A DNA stretch of 64,000 nt, taken from positions 1-64,000 of the forward strand of contig JAHBBC010000038.1 of the NCBI GenBank assembly GCA_019915015.1, given 5' to 3'. This document shows, piece by piece, positions 1 through 11,532 of the stretch. This DNA comes from Auriscalpium vulgare (taxonomy: Eukaryota > Basidiomycota > Agaricomycetes > Russulales > Auriscalpiaceae). The position numbers and the translations under genes were made by a program. A model generated the notes under the pieces. That model saw only the letters and a list, made by a program, of their open reading frames with translations. It searched no databases and had not been told where the DNA came from. The first letter of the stretch is position 1. Each line of letters opens with the position of its first letter.

Positions 1-1351
1 AATGATAGCCAGAATGTAGGCTCTTGCGCCATCAGTTACTTTCGAACCCGCGCTGACACTGTCCCTCTAGCTGTCGAACGATATGTCTACGTAAGTGGTC
101 ATTCACTCACGGCGCCGTCTCCCTCACGACGATGGGTCGTAGTCGGATTCAACATGAACATCCGTTATCTGCAAGAACAAATCCTGACAATCCTCCGATC
201 GCTGTACAAGCCAGAACGCAGCTTCTCGCAACTCTACGCACCGTACGTGCCATGACCTGCCCTTTTTCGCGAGACAAATTCAACAAATAAATAGATATGT
301 CCATGCCCAGCGCTGGTCGTACCTCGCGCGCACGGTAGCATCCTCCATCTCCCCGACAGTGGTACTCGACGAGATGGTGGTCCTCGCTAAACAGAACGCT
401 CGTCCCCCTGCTCCACGGCCAGGCGTACGCGTGGTGAAGTTTAAAGACATGGAGGACATCCGCCTGCAGCTTAGTCACGTCTCTACGCCAGCGCCGGCCC
501 TTCGAGCCGAGGCCACAGCCTTCGTCCCTGCTCAGAGAGCCCGGCCGTCCATTGACATGATGGCCCCGAGAGAGACTGCACACAGTGACGATGAAGACAG
601 CTCCAGTGACGACAGCGGCTCAGAGGACGACCTCGATCATGACGATGAAAAGCCAGAGGACCTCAATGCGCTTATGCAGACCGTCGACACCAGCTCAAAA
701 GGTGTGTCCGCAGCCGAGCTCGAGCTTCAGAAGATGGCCGCCCTCACGTTTCAGAAGGCATACCGACGTCTGCTGAGACGTAGGAACCAGTTTGTAAAGC
801 CGGGGATCCCTACCAGTCGTGTGAAGCAATTCCTCGCCTTCCTGGCGACGGCGTCCAAGACCGAATGGCCATCGACATCCTACTACCATTTCATCTACTC
901 CGGCCCTCTCCCTCATCTACTCGTTTGCCTGGACTGGCTACTTCAAACCGTCATGAAGAGCAAAATGCAAGTGAAGAAGCAATCAGCCGCAACTAAAGAC
1001 AAGCATGAGGACATTGATGCGCTGTTTCAACGTCAAACCGAGCTGAAGTGAGAAATGTGACCTCATTATTTCCACGTTACTGACGCGGCTCTACGCAGCG
1101 CATGCATCAAGAAGATTACAGCTCTTCAAAAGACGCTAGAGGCAAACTCCGACCTTCACAAGCGACGCGATCTTGCGGAACTCAAGCCGTACGTTGGCCG
1201 TGTTGTGGAGCTAGTCCAGGAATGGTCGCCACCGGAGGAATTGTTCTTTGATATGAATATAGCGGTGAAGGGAATAGTAAAGGACAGGGTGGGGCCGAAG
1301 GTGGAGAAGCCGATGTTGAATGTGGAGGACCTCTACGAGGAAGAACTCTGA
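1..1351 (+). CDS. C-terminal part of a large TRANK1-like protein (partial at 5' end)
   Basis: The 5' end lies outside the window. A coherent reading frame follows GT-AG introns at about 16-70, 91-142, 243-310 and 1048-1098, and ends at TGA 1349-1351. The protein has an alanine/arginine-rich stretch (QARTQLLATLR then RWSYLARTV), an acidic serine-rich patch (about 585-660), a KAYRRLLRRR basic helix, a hydrophobic segment GPLPHLLVCLDWLLQ, and a C-terminus ending NVEDLYEEEL. From memory this pattern matches the tails of basidiomycete TPR- and ankyrin-repeat/UvrD-helicase-like (TRANK1-type) proteins. The helicase core is not in the window, so the family name is an inference. The splice model is firm where the frame continues without stops; the first short exon (71-90) is less certain. 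Confidence 0.5.
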
Positions 1352-1535
1352 CCTGCGTCGGTTGTAACTCTCACAAATTCTTTCCGATCCCAGGTGATCT
1401 AAGATGGTTTGATATATATCCTTGTGTAATATACATGGCTTGCGGTCAGATCTAAAGGACTTCAATGCAGAGATCTTCGACTCGACTGCCACTGGTTGAG
1501 AGCGCGGCGTGACACGTCTGTATTCAATCATTGCT

Positions 1536-4446
1536 CAGAGGAATGCCTCGGCTTGCATGCGCCATAGGCGTGCATAGTCCCCATCTCGCTGTAGCAGCTC
1601 CTCGTGAGTCCCGGTCTCGAGGACAAGTGCGTCATTCATATACCTACATGCGTGCCATCAGTACTTCGTTGGTCATCGTGTATGGAGGCCAGCCCACATT
1701 ATAAGATCCGCATGTCGGGTCAAATTTCCAAAACGATGCGTTGAGAACACCATGGTCTTGTTGCCTCGTAGCTCTCGCAGTCGCGCAAAAAGGTCTGAAG
1801 AGCAACGTAATCAGCATGCATCACAGCTGCTGCACAGGCATCTCACCTTGCTCTGATTTGGGATCTAACGAGGCGCTGGGCTCATCGAAAAGGAGCAAAC
1901 CGACCGTCGGCTCTGACACCGACGAGCGCATGAACGTTCTTGCACTGCAAAACACATCGCCACGTCAACGTCGGTAAATAGCACTAAGGAGCACACGAGG
2001 ACGCACACTGCTAGCCGCTGGAGCTGACCTCCGCTAAGCCCCAGGTCGCCCGAGCCCTCACGCCCACCCGCCATGTGCCCGCGCAGGCGCGAGTGGTTGA
2101 CCGAGCGCCCGAACAGCGTCTTTGTATCCTCGGGCAGCCCGGAGTACAGGTCGCGCACGGGGCGCTCGACGTACGTGTCGAAGCCGTCGGGGAGCCGGGA
2201 GACGAACTCAACGGCGCCGCCGAGGCGCGCAGCTTCCATGACCTTTTCGGGCGTGGCGGCGGCGGGGTCGCCCAAGGCGATGTTGTCGTAGATCTGCCGG
2301 TGAACACACAAGAGGTCAGAGATAGCAGAGGGACGATGAGATATTTGGGTGATAGGGACGTACGGAGAGGGGGAAGAGGGTGTAGTCCTGGAAGAGGATC
2401 GCCATGGCACGGCGGAGGTCATCGAGCTTCAGCGTCATGATGTCGTGGCCGTCAATGAGTATGGTGCCCGATGTGGCATCGTATATGCGTGCGAGGAGCT
2501 TCAAGACAGTGCTCTTGCCCGACCCGTTGGTGCCCACGATAACCTGTTGCAAGCAAGCGATGAGTATGATTAGTATCCCACAAAACGCGCGGGTGTAAGG
2601 CGGTAGATAGCTTACACATAGCTGCCCCGACTCCGCCTTGAAGGATATATCACGCAAGGCATATTCCTCGCTGCCAGGATATCGGAACGACACGTTCCTA
2701 GGGATGCATTTGTAAGTAATGTATCTTCCTCAGCGTCTGACTATAACTTGCCTGAATTCGATGGATATGCCGTGTTGAACTGCCTGCGCATTCTCTGGGA
2801 AAGGCGCAGTGCCATCGGGGATTTTGTTTTTTATGTTCGCTGCTTCATAGAACTTGCGTAGGCTGGAAAGGCGCTGCGCGACGGATCCGGCCTGTTGCAT
2901 CATAATCGACACATATTGCGTGAATGACGTGGCTGTTTGTTGCATGAGATGCAGGGAAGCAAGCGAAACGGGGATGGAAGCCGGATATTGTACAGCTCGT
3001 AGGGCAAAAGCGATCTAGGCGATGCGACTTTAACCACATGAATGAAGGCGCAAATGACTGCGCACCTGGGGAAGTTCTTCAAGGGGCAGCTGAAGAAAGC
3101 TGAGAAGGCTAATCCTGTCCTCGGCCATATGGCCCTGATATTGAGACCAGAAGTCTTTGGCACTGTCACCGAGACGATCAACGAGGATTCGGTATTCTGG
3201 GGAGATCGTCAATTTGAGTGGCTCGACTGGTAAGATATTCTTCACCTGCTTCAAGGGAGTTGGAAAGTCCCGCAGCAACAAGCTCTTTACGATGTTGACC
3301 GAAGCTGATTAGCTTCTTTAGGCCCTCCATTCGAAGGTAGTCCTGGTTGCGCGTAGTAGCTGCCCAGGCACTGCCACCCATTCTCAGCTCCCCGTCTCGG
3401 TTGAGTTGACTGATAAAATAGTTCGCAGAGAATATGAAGGCGAGTAAGAACCCATCGCGCTGCTCGCGCAGGACTGCGATGAGAACGAGCGTCTGAGTGA
3501 GGACACGTAATCCAGTCGAGCCACTGTTAAGGAGACTTGATATAGCGTTCCACGCCGCATTCGTGCGATCGGTAGGAACAAATGAAGCGATCTGCTGTGA
3601 TACCACGGGGTCTTCGAAGGTCGGCACGTCGAGTCGCGCCATGGAGTGAAAGATGTGAGTGGAAAAGTGCCGCTTGATACGCCCGTTAAGCGCTCTAGAT
3701 AGTTTGGCGAGAAAGTGAGAGAGGCAGCGTATCACAAAGGCACATGCGACGCGCCCGCTTGCGACTTTTAAAAGATGTTGCCTATCGACCGTACGCTCTT
3801 CGACGGCAGTTTGAACCTGAGTATATGCGTCAGCACAATGAATCATAGTCTTGAACGAGTGTGCACGCACTATCTTCAGCAGCTGTCCCGAATACCTGGC
3901 ATAGGTGTCAACCTTGGTCGGCGCATCTCACTCGAAGAACTCACCATAAGCTCAAGGCCGGCAGGAGAGACGTGGCGATCTTGATGACCAGGTACAGGGC
4001 GAGCAAATGCGAGCATATCGAGCGCACATCATGAAGGGCTCGCCAGAGGTATGGCAAGTCTTTGATGATCTCGACGTACTCCTCAAGCTTCCACGATACA
4101 GGTAAACGCGACAACTTCGGGTCGCGTTGGATGTATAGATCCCAGACGCCGAGGCGACGGTGCTCGATGTGCTCATCATCGGCGGGGTCGAACGCTGGCC
4201 CTTTCCTTGACGATCTGCCTGCGCGCATGTAGACAGCCTGTAGGTGGAAGAAGATGAGGGGAGACAAGACAAGACACCATCGTGGCCTATTCCAAGCGGT
4301 GCTGAGTGGTGCGCAGCCGAGTCTGACTCCGAGGCGCGCGCCGCGCCCGGGCATTGTGGCGCGTTGAACGCCTCGTCAAGTACATCTCCAGCATTCAACA
4401 CAATTGTATTAGAAGATGACCGTCGACCAGTGCTCAACTCGTTCAA
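1536..4446 (-). CDS. ABC transporter, half-size, fused TM and ATP-binding domains
   Basis: Multi-exon gene on the minus strand. The C-terminal nucleotide-binding domain is complete: Walker A GTNGSGKST (about 2515-2540), Q-loop near LFQDYTLFPL, signature LSGGQLQRLA (about 2010-2040), Walker B LLLFDEP with D-loop SASLD (about 1862-1900), and H-loop STHR (about 1755). The protein ends ...RLWRMQAEAFL at TGA 1536-1538. Upstream exons carry a transmembrane-type region (3178-3760), with the conserved-looking lead RLPVSWKLEEYVEIIKDLPYLWRAL near 4060-4120. Such proteins export small molecules or peptides using ATP; the substrate cannot be read from the sequence. At least six short introns are present. 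The start codon is uncertain: ATG at 4446 opens a frame, but an unresolved intron near 4215-4270 must join it to the main frame. Confidence 0.8.
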
Positions 4447-4797
4447 GGCGTTGGCGTCGCACCTGTCGCGGCCAGACGTCCCTACATGACCTCAAGCTCT
4501 ATCTGGAGTCGCGCTGGTTGCGCCCGCCTCCATCCTCACCGCACACGTCCCAAGCCGGCCGGTATGCACAGTCCTATCCTACCCTATCGCGAAGAGGACC
4601 AAGCCCGGGCCACCATCATTGACCAACAGCTTGCTCCCCGATGTAAACCTGACAACCGAACATTTAGAACATTGCCGACCCAGTGTTGTTCGATAATCGA
4701 TTGGTTTATTGTTGGTTTTGTTCCGAGTCGATATGTCGTATCCAACGTGCTTTTGGCGTCTGACGCATGGCAACTGACCTGCCTTTGTTCTTCTCAC

Positions 4798-4804
4798 TAT
4801 AAAA
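4798..4804 (+). promoter_or_regulatory. TATA box of the hypothetical gene at 4871
   Basis: TATAAAA stands 67 bp before the ATG at 4871, a usual spacing in basidiomycetes. No other candidate start lies between the two. Confidence 0.5.
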
Positions 4805-4870
4805 CGCTCTCGCCTGCTATCGATCATGGGCATATCTCTCTTCGCCTCTTCCTTTCACTCATATACTGAA

Positions 4871-6325
4871 ATGGCCTTCCTGATTCAGGAAAATGCTCAA
4901 GAAATCCTCAACGCACCTCCTGACCGCAGCACATACCTCCTCCCGATGTATGGCGCGTATGTTGTCTTCACATTCAATCCGGTCGCCACCCTGGAGGCAT
5001 TGGAGGACCCGATTGCGACTGAGCAGGCCGCTGCTCTGACCACGAAGAAGTACGTGGGGTATATCTCTCGTGTAAGTCGTAATCCTTCTGTTGCCGGATG
5101 TTGCTTCTGAGAGTACTGGCGATTTAGGTTTGCGATCTTGCATTGCCTGAACGCAGATATCACCGATGCACGTGTCACCTGCTCAGCAATAGCTTACCAG
5201 CTGCATCGGAAACCGACCACACCGAAGAAACTATGTTTGTCCCGATTGCTCCGGCTACACACCCCGAAGGCCGTGAGGCCTTGTCACCAACTCCTCCTCT
5301 CCCTTGGGACGGCCTTTATCATCACTCGCTGAAGGAAATCGACCTCCGTCTAATGACGGACCAAAGCCCAAGCATAGACCACAGCCTGTCGCCTATGATA
5401 CCCTTGCGCAGTGTCATCGAAATGGGGCAGGTAGTGAACGCGGACTTCTTGCGCCAAAGTCAGTTGCGGGCAGCATACGAGGCTGTTCATCCCAAATCAT
5501 CAGGTACTTCGATGCCGTTGGCCGTTCCGTTGGCCGAGGATGATAGAGGCCATGATGAAGATCAAGACGATCATGCATCCTACTACTCCGATGGGTCAGA
5601 TTCTGTGGTTCTGTCAGAGTCTCACTCCTCCGCGTCCAGCGACGATCTTGACTGGCTTCCGGAAACATTTCGAGATCCTTTCGTCGTCCGGGAGGATCCA
5701 GCACATCAATTTATGCCTGTGGTTGAGTTCAATGTCGACCTTTCCACCGTTGCCGAGTTCACGGATGCAAAACATTTCTTCAAGGAGATTGCCGCTGTGG
5801 AAAGGTACGTGTAATGACCATTAAGTTCTCTCTGAGTCCCTACACCTGACACTTCGCCCACAGAATTAGGGCCGAATCCGAGGAGCGCAGCCGTGAGCGC
5901 ATGGAGCGGCTGGAAGCGGAGCGATTGGCGAATGAGCGTCAGCGTGACGCCTCTGCATTGATATTGGAGCACAGCCCTAAATGTGAGCGCTGCTATGATG
6001 CTCTCTATCGATATGTGGCCTAACATTTGCTGAACGTAGCGACGAGCCTCGTCTCACGGCTCATTGGCAAACCGCGTACCAAAGTCGAGGCAGAGCCCTC
6101 CGAGTCTGAGGAATCCCTGGCGCACGATAGGGAGCACAAGAAAGAAAGACGACTCAGACGCTATTACACGATTGGCAGGAATGGTGAGCTGCGCCGCGCT
6201 CTGCAATACTTCCTTCGCATGATTCTGACACGACATTGACAGGCATTGTCTCGTTCTCTCGCGCGGTCATATCCGTCGTGTGGTCGTGTCTCCCATGCGG
6301 GTTTGGCAGACATGCGCGAAGGTAG
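4871..6325 (+). CDS. Hypothetical protein, about 390 aa, acidic middle and basic C-terminus
   Basis: Start ATG 4871, stop TAG 6323-6325. Introns at 5072-5127, 5805-5863, 5983-6039 and 6184-6242 all keep phase. Every donor begins GTAAG, GTACG or GTGAG. The N-terminus reads MAFLIQENAQEIL; the middle has a long serine/aspartate-rich stretch (DDRGHDEDQDDHASYYSDGSD), then a coiled-coil-like ESEERSRERMERLEAER segment. The C-terminus is basic with a short hydrophobic run (VISVVWSCLPCGF) that could be a membrane anchor or a buried helix. I recognise no family. The gene model itself is well supported by splice sites, a TATA box and uninterrupted phase; function unknown. Confidence 0.65.
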
Positions 6326-6719
6326 GTTGTCGTATCTGAACTGGGACGTATATTCTGGCCCGTGTCAGCTACATAAGATGATTGCGAATGTCCACTCAAT
6401 GTCCACTAACACAATCAATGGAATTGACCATCTGAAATGCGTCTCGTTCGACTGCTCTCTTCTCTACTCTGAACCTCCGTGCCCTGCCGCGCACTGGCCA
6501 CGTGGTGACGAAGGTGGCTGCGAAAAATACCTTGGACAGCAGCGAGCAGTGTCGACGGTCTTCCGGGAGCCTTAGCTGTCGTGATGCCAAAGAACTCGAT
6601 TTCCAAAGCGAAAGGGAGGCCGGTATGCAACCACCGCGTCCACAATGGACCGTCCGATTCAACGATGCATGCGCCATATGAGCACCAAAGACCAGGACAA
6701 AGTAACAACTGTACGCACC

Positions 6720-7711
6720 TTCATTTCAGCCGCGCAACCCGCTGGTCGTGCACATTTGAGCGGTCCACAATAAGAACTCGTTGAGTACCCATTGGCATAT
6801 GCATCTGCTGAGACCACGACAGAGAGCCGCCTCGATAGCGCTGCCTCTCGCCATGGGATAATCGTGGCTCATTTCTGTGTGATCCGCCGGTGGTGCGCGA
6901 GTAGCCACCCTGGGTTGAGTTACAACTTACCAGCACTTGGATCCCAAGCCGAAAGAACCGCGAAGTGCTCAATAGCACTAATGAGTGAGTCAAAGGCTTC
7001 CTGAACACGCACTAGGATCGATCCCGTGGCGCAAAAGGGAAGGACGAGGATGACGTGGCGTCATTCGAGCACGACCTGGATGAAAGAGAGGTCAGCAGCG
7101 TCAAAGGAGTGCTAGAGAATGGCCGACGCACATGCCCATCGTCACCACCTCGATTGCCCCCGGACCTACACTCTCCTTGCACCCTCCCAGACGCCACGAT
7201 TTCATCTAACCATGGCAGCGTGTAACACACCACGTTGGGAGCGATACCGTGCCGCGCGCCGGCAGTCGCAGCCTCGCCCAAGTCGAGGGACACCGTGACA
7301 TGCTGCAGAGGCCGTGTGCTTGCCAGTCGTCACGACATGGCACAGCTTGAGGCAGGCGTATAGGCATGGAGATGTTGGTGGACGCACGAGACGCGAGAGG
7401 GATGCGAGAGGGTATACCGTGACGATGACAGTCGTTCGGTCGGATCGGTCCCGACTCGGAGGGAGTTCACGTGATTGGAATATCCCGGGCCGTGTCACTG
7501 TCAGCAAGAAGTCCAAGTTCAAGTTCAAACTTGCCCCCATGCAGTTGCCGTCATGCAGCTCGAGCCCGCTCCATATAGACCTGGCCAACTTCTCCATGCA
7601 CATCCGTCGCCACCGCATGGAGCTCTCGTATGCATCAGAATCTGTGAGCACCCCTTCATCTGAGTCGGCCACAGAAATACACCCCATTAGCGGTGATTTT
7701 CCGACGTCCAT
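6720..7711 (-). pseudogene. Relic of an unknown multi-exon gene (fragment, copy 1a)
   Basis: On the minus strand, 7195-7290 encodes a stretch reading SLDLGEAATAGARHG...WLDEIVASG. The same block recurs in the gene relic at 56930-57010 (SLDLGDAATAGVRHV...LDEIAAYG), and the next 100 bases (7130-7200) resemble 9720-9800. No continuous model can be built: frames change and stops intervene. ORFs of 169 aa (7202-7711) and 95 aa (6721-7008) exist on this strand but show no domain I can name. I read it as a decayed duplicate; a lineage-specific gene with many introns is the alternative. Confidence 0.3.
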
Positions 7712-7954
7712 GACACGGCTTCAAGAACTGGCGTCAGCACAATTACAGCTAGATGAATCACCCCCGCAAGATTGGTCTAGCATGTGTCCGAGTCGCGTCT
7801 TCGCGGTCTCGACGCGCAGAAGCCTATCGTCATGCCGAGTGATTACCTTCCCTCTGCGACCTTGCGTGCGTCCTTCGCCGTAACCTTCGGAGGATTCGGA
7901 GTCCTCCTTATGCGGCGCTCGGTCTTCGTATGAAGTGCGCACAGTACGACTCGG

Positions 7955-7960
7955 TATAAG
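7955..7960 (+). promoter_or_regulatory. TATA-like box of LysM gene copy 1
   Basis: TATAAG lies 53 bp before the ATG at 8013, preceded by GC-rich DNA. This supports 8013 as the start. The second copy of this gene at 56.2 kb lacks both this box and the first exon. Confidence 0.4.
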
Positions 7961-8012
7961 TACTTCTCGCCTCGTCACTCTCAGCTGCAGAGTTCACCGG
8001 TCGCATTAGATC

Positions 8013-8768
8013 ATGTTCACTCCTGCCCCTGCCGTTTTACTATCCGTCTTCCTCTGGGCGACGTCACTCACCAACGTGAAGGCTGCCGGACCCCGGGCGA
8101 CGTGCAACGGTGAGTGCTAAGCCTACGACGCAGCACTGGCACACTTCCCTGGGCTGCACACTGACTCGCTGTCCCCCAGAACTGTACAGAATATCGTATG
8201 TTTGCGTGGCAAATGGGTTTTGATGGGTTCTGGTTGACAGATTTCCCTCTGTGCATGACAGGTGACACGTGCAGCACCATATACTCACGGTCGGGGGTCA
8301 CTCCTTCGAAGCTTCAGTCGCTCAACCCGGGTATTCAATGTGAGATGTTCCACGCTATGCATATACACGATGAGGACTGAGCTTTCGCTCTCTAGGCAAC
8401 TCTCTTACTCCGGGACAATCCATCTGCATATCGTGTAAGTGGAATAGGCACTGAAGGCTGGAATTGTTGTGCTCACAAAGTTCAAAGCGTATACGCCAGT
8501 TTGCACGGTCGACGTCACCGCGACTGGGACGTCTTGCGTGCCATTTGTCGCGTCCTACAACATCACCATTGCGGAATTCTACCAGCTCAACGATAACGTC
8601 GACAGTGCGTGTGACAACCTCGTAGTGGGGAGCCCAGTGAGTGGGCTGCGATATCATACGGGCTTTTTCTGACGCCGCCGCCTTCAGTACTGCGTGAGCA
8701 CGGACGAGGCTTCCCAGGAAACACAGATCCGCTTTGCGACCAAGACTGGGCCGAATACACTGTGTTAA
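8013..8768 (+). CDS. Secreted LysM-type protein, 3' end probably frameshifted
   Basis: Start ATG 8013 gives a signal peptide (MFTPAPAVLLSVFLWATS, then NVKAA). After introns come a LysM-like motif (DTCSTIYSRSGVTPSKLQSL, ending NPGIQC), a link NSLTPGQSICIS, and a second unit (TCSVP-like FVASYNITIAEFYQLN, then DNVDSACDNL). LysM domains bind chitin or related glycans; fungal secreted forms act at the cell wall or mask chitin. One exon appears to be only 6 nt (AATATC, about 8190-8195). The last exon (8688-8768) ends SQETQIRFATKTGPNTLC. Copy 2 at 56.6 kb reads a Cys-rich tail here, and one base (the T of a TGC) is missing in this copy. The C-terminus is therefore probably damaged, although a stop still follows at TAA 8766-8768. 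Confidence 0.6.
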
Positions 8769-9525
8769 GCAAAGGCTACGGCTACAACCGCGTGGTCAGC
8801 CCGTACGACCCCTTCAGACCTCTGTGTACCGCCGTCGTCTACCTCGTGCCGTCAACCGTCTGCGTGCGCAGACACACGATTTCATCCTTGTTCTTTGCAA
8901 AGAGTTTGTGCCGAACCGTACCTGACAAACCATGACGAGCAGATCGCGGCGCGTCATATTGGGAGAGTCTAGACATCAACAACAGCCCGAAGCATATGAA
9001 GGTGTACGCTAGCATCCGCATCTACGAGCGCACCTCCTTTTCGCCTCCTTTTGACCCGCTGAACCCAACCCAATCAAGCACCATGTCGATGCCGCCTTCT
9101 TCGACGATCTCGCGGTCCTCACCAAAGAGCTTTCCTGACACCCTCACCCAGCAGCGCACACATCCTGCGCATAATCCGACTGCGCCTCGCAGCCCACTAC
9201 ACCCACTGGCTCGTCGGCAATGCCGTGGGCGGGCGGGCATCCCAGTCTTCGAGCCCGAGCACACCGGGCACGTCCTCAGGCCCAAGCTCTTCCCCCGGCG
9301 GCACAACAGACTCGACGTGCTGGAAGACTTGACACTTAGATATGCACAATGATCTAAAGTCAACGAGAGCACCTCATATATAGGATGAAGTCTATATGCC
9401 CGCATACCTCTCCGGTCCATATCTGCCAATGTTGCGAAGCTCACCGGAACCGGTAAAAAGTCCCGACGGATGCTGTTTGTGGCCCCGCTGTGCTGGCAGC
9501 GTGTCAAGCTTGTAACTTTGTGCGC
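8769..9525. other. No confident gene; serine/proline-rich open stretch
   Basis: A + strand stretch at 9170-9300 can be read as an S/P/G-rich linker (GTSSGPSSSPGGTTDSTC), as found between domains of secreted fungal enzymes, but stops occur on both sides and no domain is visible. I see no promoter or intron structure to support a gene. Confidence 0.3.
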
Positions 9526-10340
9526 TCATAATCGTTCGACGACCCTGGTGCCCGACATGTCGCAGAGTCTGCGGGAACGCCAACAGCGGGGTCTGGCACC
9601 GCGGAGAAAGGCTCTTGAGCAGAACAGTCCGCCGGTCTGCGCTTCGAAGGTACGGACGAGCCCAAGCCGCTCGTTTCTTGCTGCATCGGCCTGTCGGCCA
9701 TTTTCTGAGTGATCCATTTTGATTGCGCACACGCACATGCCCATCGTCTTCACCTCGGTTTGCCCCGCACTTACACCCCCCCATACGCCGCACGATCTCA
9801 TCTAATCAAATAAACGCTCAGCTGTGAGATAGCAACTTGGCAAGGAAATTGTACAATCGACGGCCAGCTGGTATTCAAGAGTGCCGCTGTGCGCGAGTCT
9901 CAGCCGCGCCGCGTCCTGCCACGCCGTCGCCCGCCCATAATGCCCGAGGAACGTTGTGCAGATTCGTCGGAGCGCCTGCGCTCGGCCTGCACGATGGTCG
10001 AGATTGATTCGCCCTTGCCTGCAGAGAATGTCAGCGAGCGGCATATTGTATGCAAGGGCGCACGTACAGGGACGGGGCTATACAACATGCTCCCGATCTT
10101 CGTGACATTGTGGCCATACAAATCCATCTTACCGTGAAGCACAAGGACACTAGTAATCGCGCGCAGCACTCCCGGTATTGGGCACGTAAACGTACGAGCC
10201 ATAGGACTACACAAACTATGCCCAGAGCCTCCATAGCGGGCGGCGATGGGCACGATGGGCATCCATCAGCCAATGCAGAGGAGTTCCAGCTAGGAACTTG
10301 ACGCAAGGATAGAAACTCCCGCGCCTGCTCCATCGCCGCC
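9526..10340 (-). pseudogene. Relic of the same unknown gene (copy 1b)
   Basis: Bases 9885-10080 are clearly related to 57560-57770; both share the runs tgcgctcggcctgcacgatgg and gtcagcgagcggca. On the minus strand this gives ARLRLAHSGTLEYQLAVDCT here and ARLRLEHSGAHPIQAARRWY in the other copy. The segment 9720-9800 is related to 7130-7200 and 56890-56940. The order of blocks is the same in both places, so a whole gene was duplicated and then eroded. The product is unknown; a loose resemblance to F-box-type basidiomycete proteins is only an impression. Confidence 0.35.
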
Positions 10341-11532
10341 CCATACGCCCCAGTGCGTCCTCAAGATCTTCGGTGTACGCCCATCATCAGCGCGCTCCCA
10401 CTCGAGATCGGCAATCCGCTCGCAGAGCACGTCCACAAGCACAATAGGCGTGTATGAAGACACAGGTGGGCGACTTGCGAAATGGGATTTGAGTGAAGTT
10501 GGTGGGCGCACATGTTCTCTGATCGTGGAGGAACCAGCATGAAACAGGTTGTGGTTGGCGACAACCGGGAAAGAGCGTCTATGCGACCGGTCAGTGGGTC
10601 TCGATGCCTGGGAGTGAGTGGACTGAGGTGAGGGTGTCGCATGGTGGTTGGCAAGCCATCGGCATGCGTCAACTTCCTTTATTGGCCGTCTCCTGTACAT
10701 CGCGGAGCTGTTTGTCGCGTTAGGAAGGGTGACGCGCAGATCTCTGGCGTCCACGTCCCGAGACTGTTGAGCTGCTCCAGGAGGTGCAATTGGCAATCCG
10801 TCTCTTCGTGCGGCGGCCACTGCGAAGCAGCCCGCTTTGCGCGTCGAAGTCAAGAGTGAGCTCCTAGGTCGGTTACGAGCTTGGTTGATATTGACGAGAG
10901 GCTCGAGGATGGATAATGGAATGATGATGCTAGGGAGGACTGGTCAGGAAAGGCTGACAGTCGCAGCTCGACGACGTACGAGAGCAGCGGCGTAGGGCTG
11001 GACATAATGGATGTTGAACTCTCGCTGGCGGTGACCGCGGGGCTGCAGTTCTAGGGCGGAGGCAGCCGTTTCCGCCGGGAAACAGCGTGGTCGACGATGA
11101 CCACTGGGAGCGAGCTGGGGAAGGCGACGCGGTCGATTCGATGTGGGCGGGGGCGGCTGGCAGAAGACTCATAGTATGGGCCATACAAAGTGTGCGCGCC
11201 CTGCATATGCATGCACGACGAGTGGGTGGGATGACTAGAACAAATTCTGTACACGTACGTCGCAGGTACCACGTAGCCAAAACCGACTACGGCGTGTGCT
11301 TGTCGCTTCCTATATCCTCCACGGCGTTAACTGTCACCATCTCATCTTAATGGGCGCACCGTCTTCATTATTCCGATGTCGACGGGAGGTGAGGAAAAGC
11401 GCCTTGAACAGGTACTAGAGACTCGTACTGATGACGTCACGGTGCTGCGGAGTTCGGGTGGCGGTGCAGCCCGCAAACACTGCCTCAAACAACGCCCTTT
11501 TTTCACACCTCTTCGACATCAACTACTCAACC
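10341..11532. other. No recognised gene; 187-codon open frame on minus strand
   Basis: A minus-strand ORF spans 10290-10853 and another 10930-11280, rich in Arg, Ser and Pro, with no domain I recognise. Codon patterns are equally open in several frames, as is common in GC-rich DNA. The region may hold the 5' exons of the relic at 9526-10340, but no splice model is convincing. The last 60 bases before 11533 would be the 5' leader of NLR-A. Confidence 0.25.

Noticed and set aside
1741..2440. Plus-strand ORFs over the ABC transporter ATP-binding domain
   Set aside because: They are antisense to exons with Walker A, signature and Walker B motifs.
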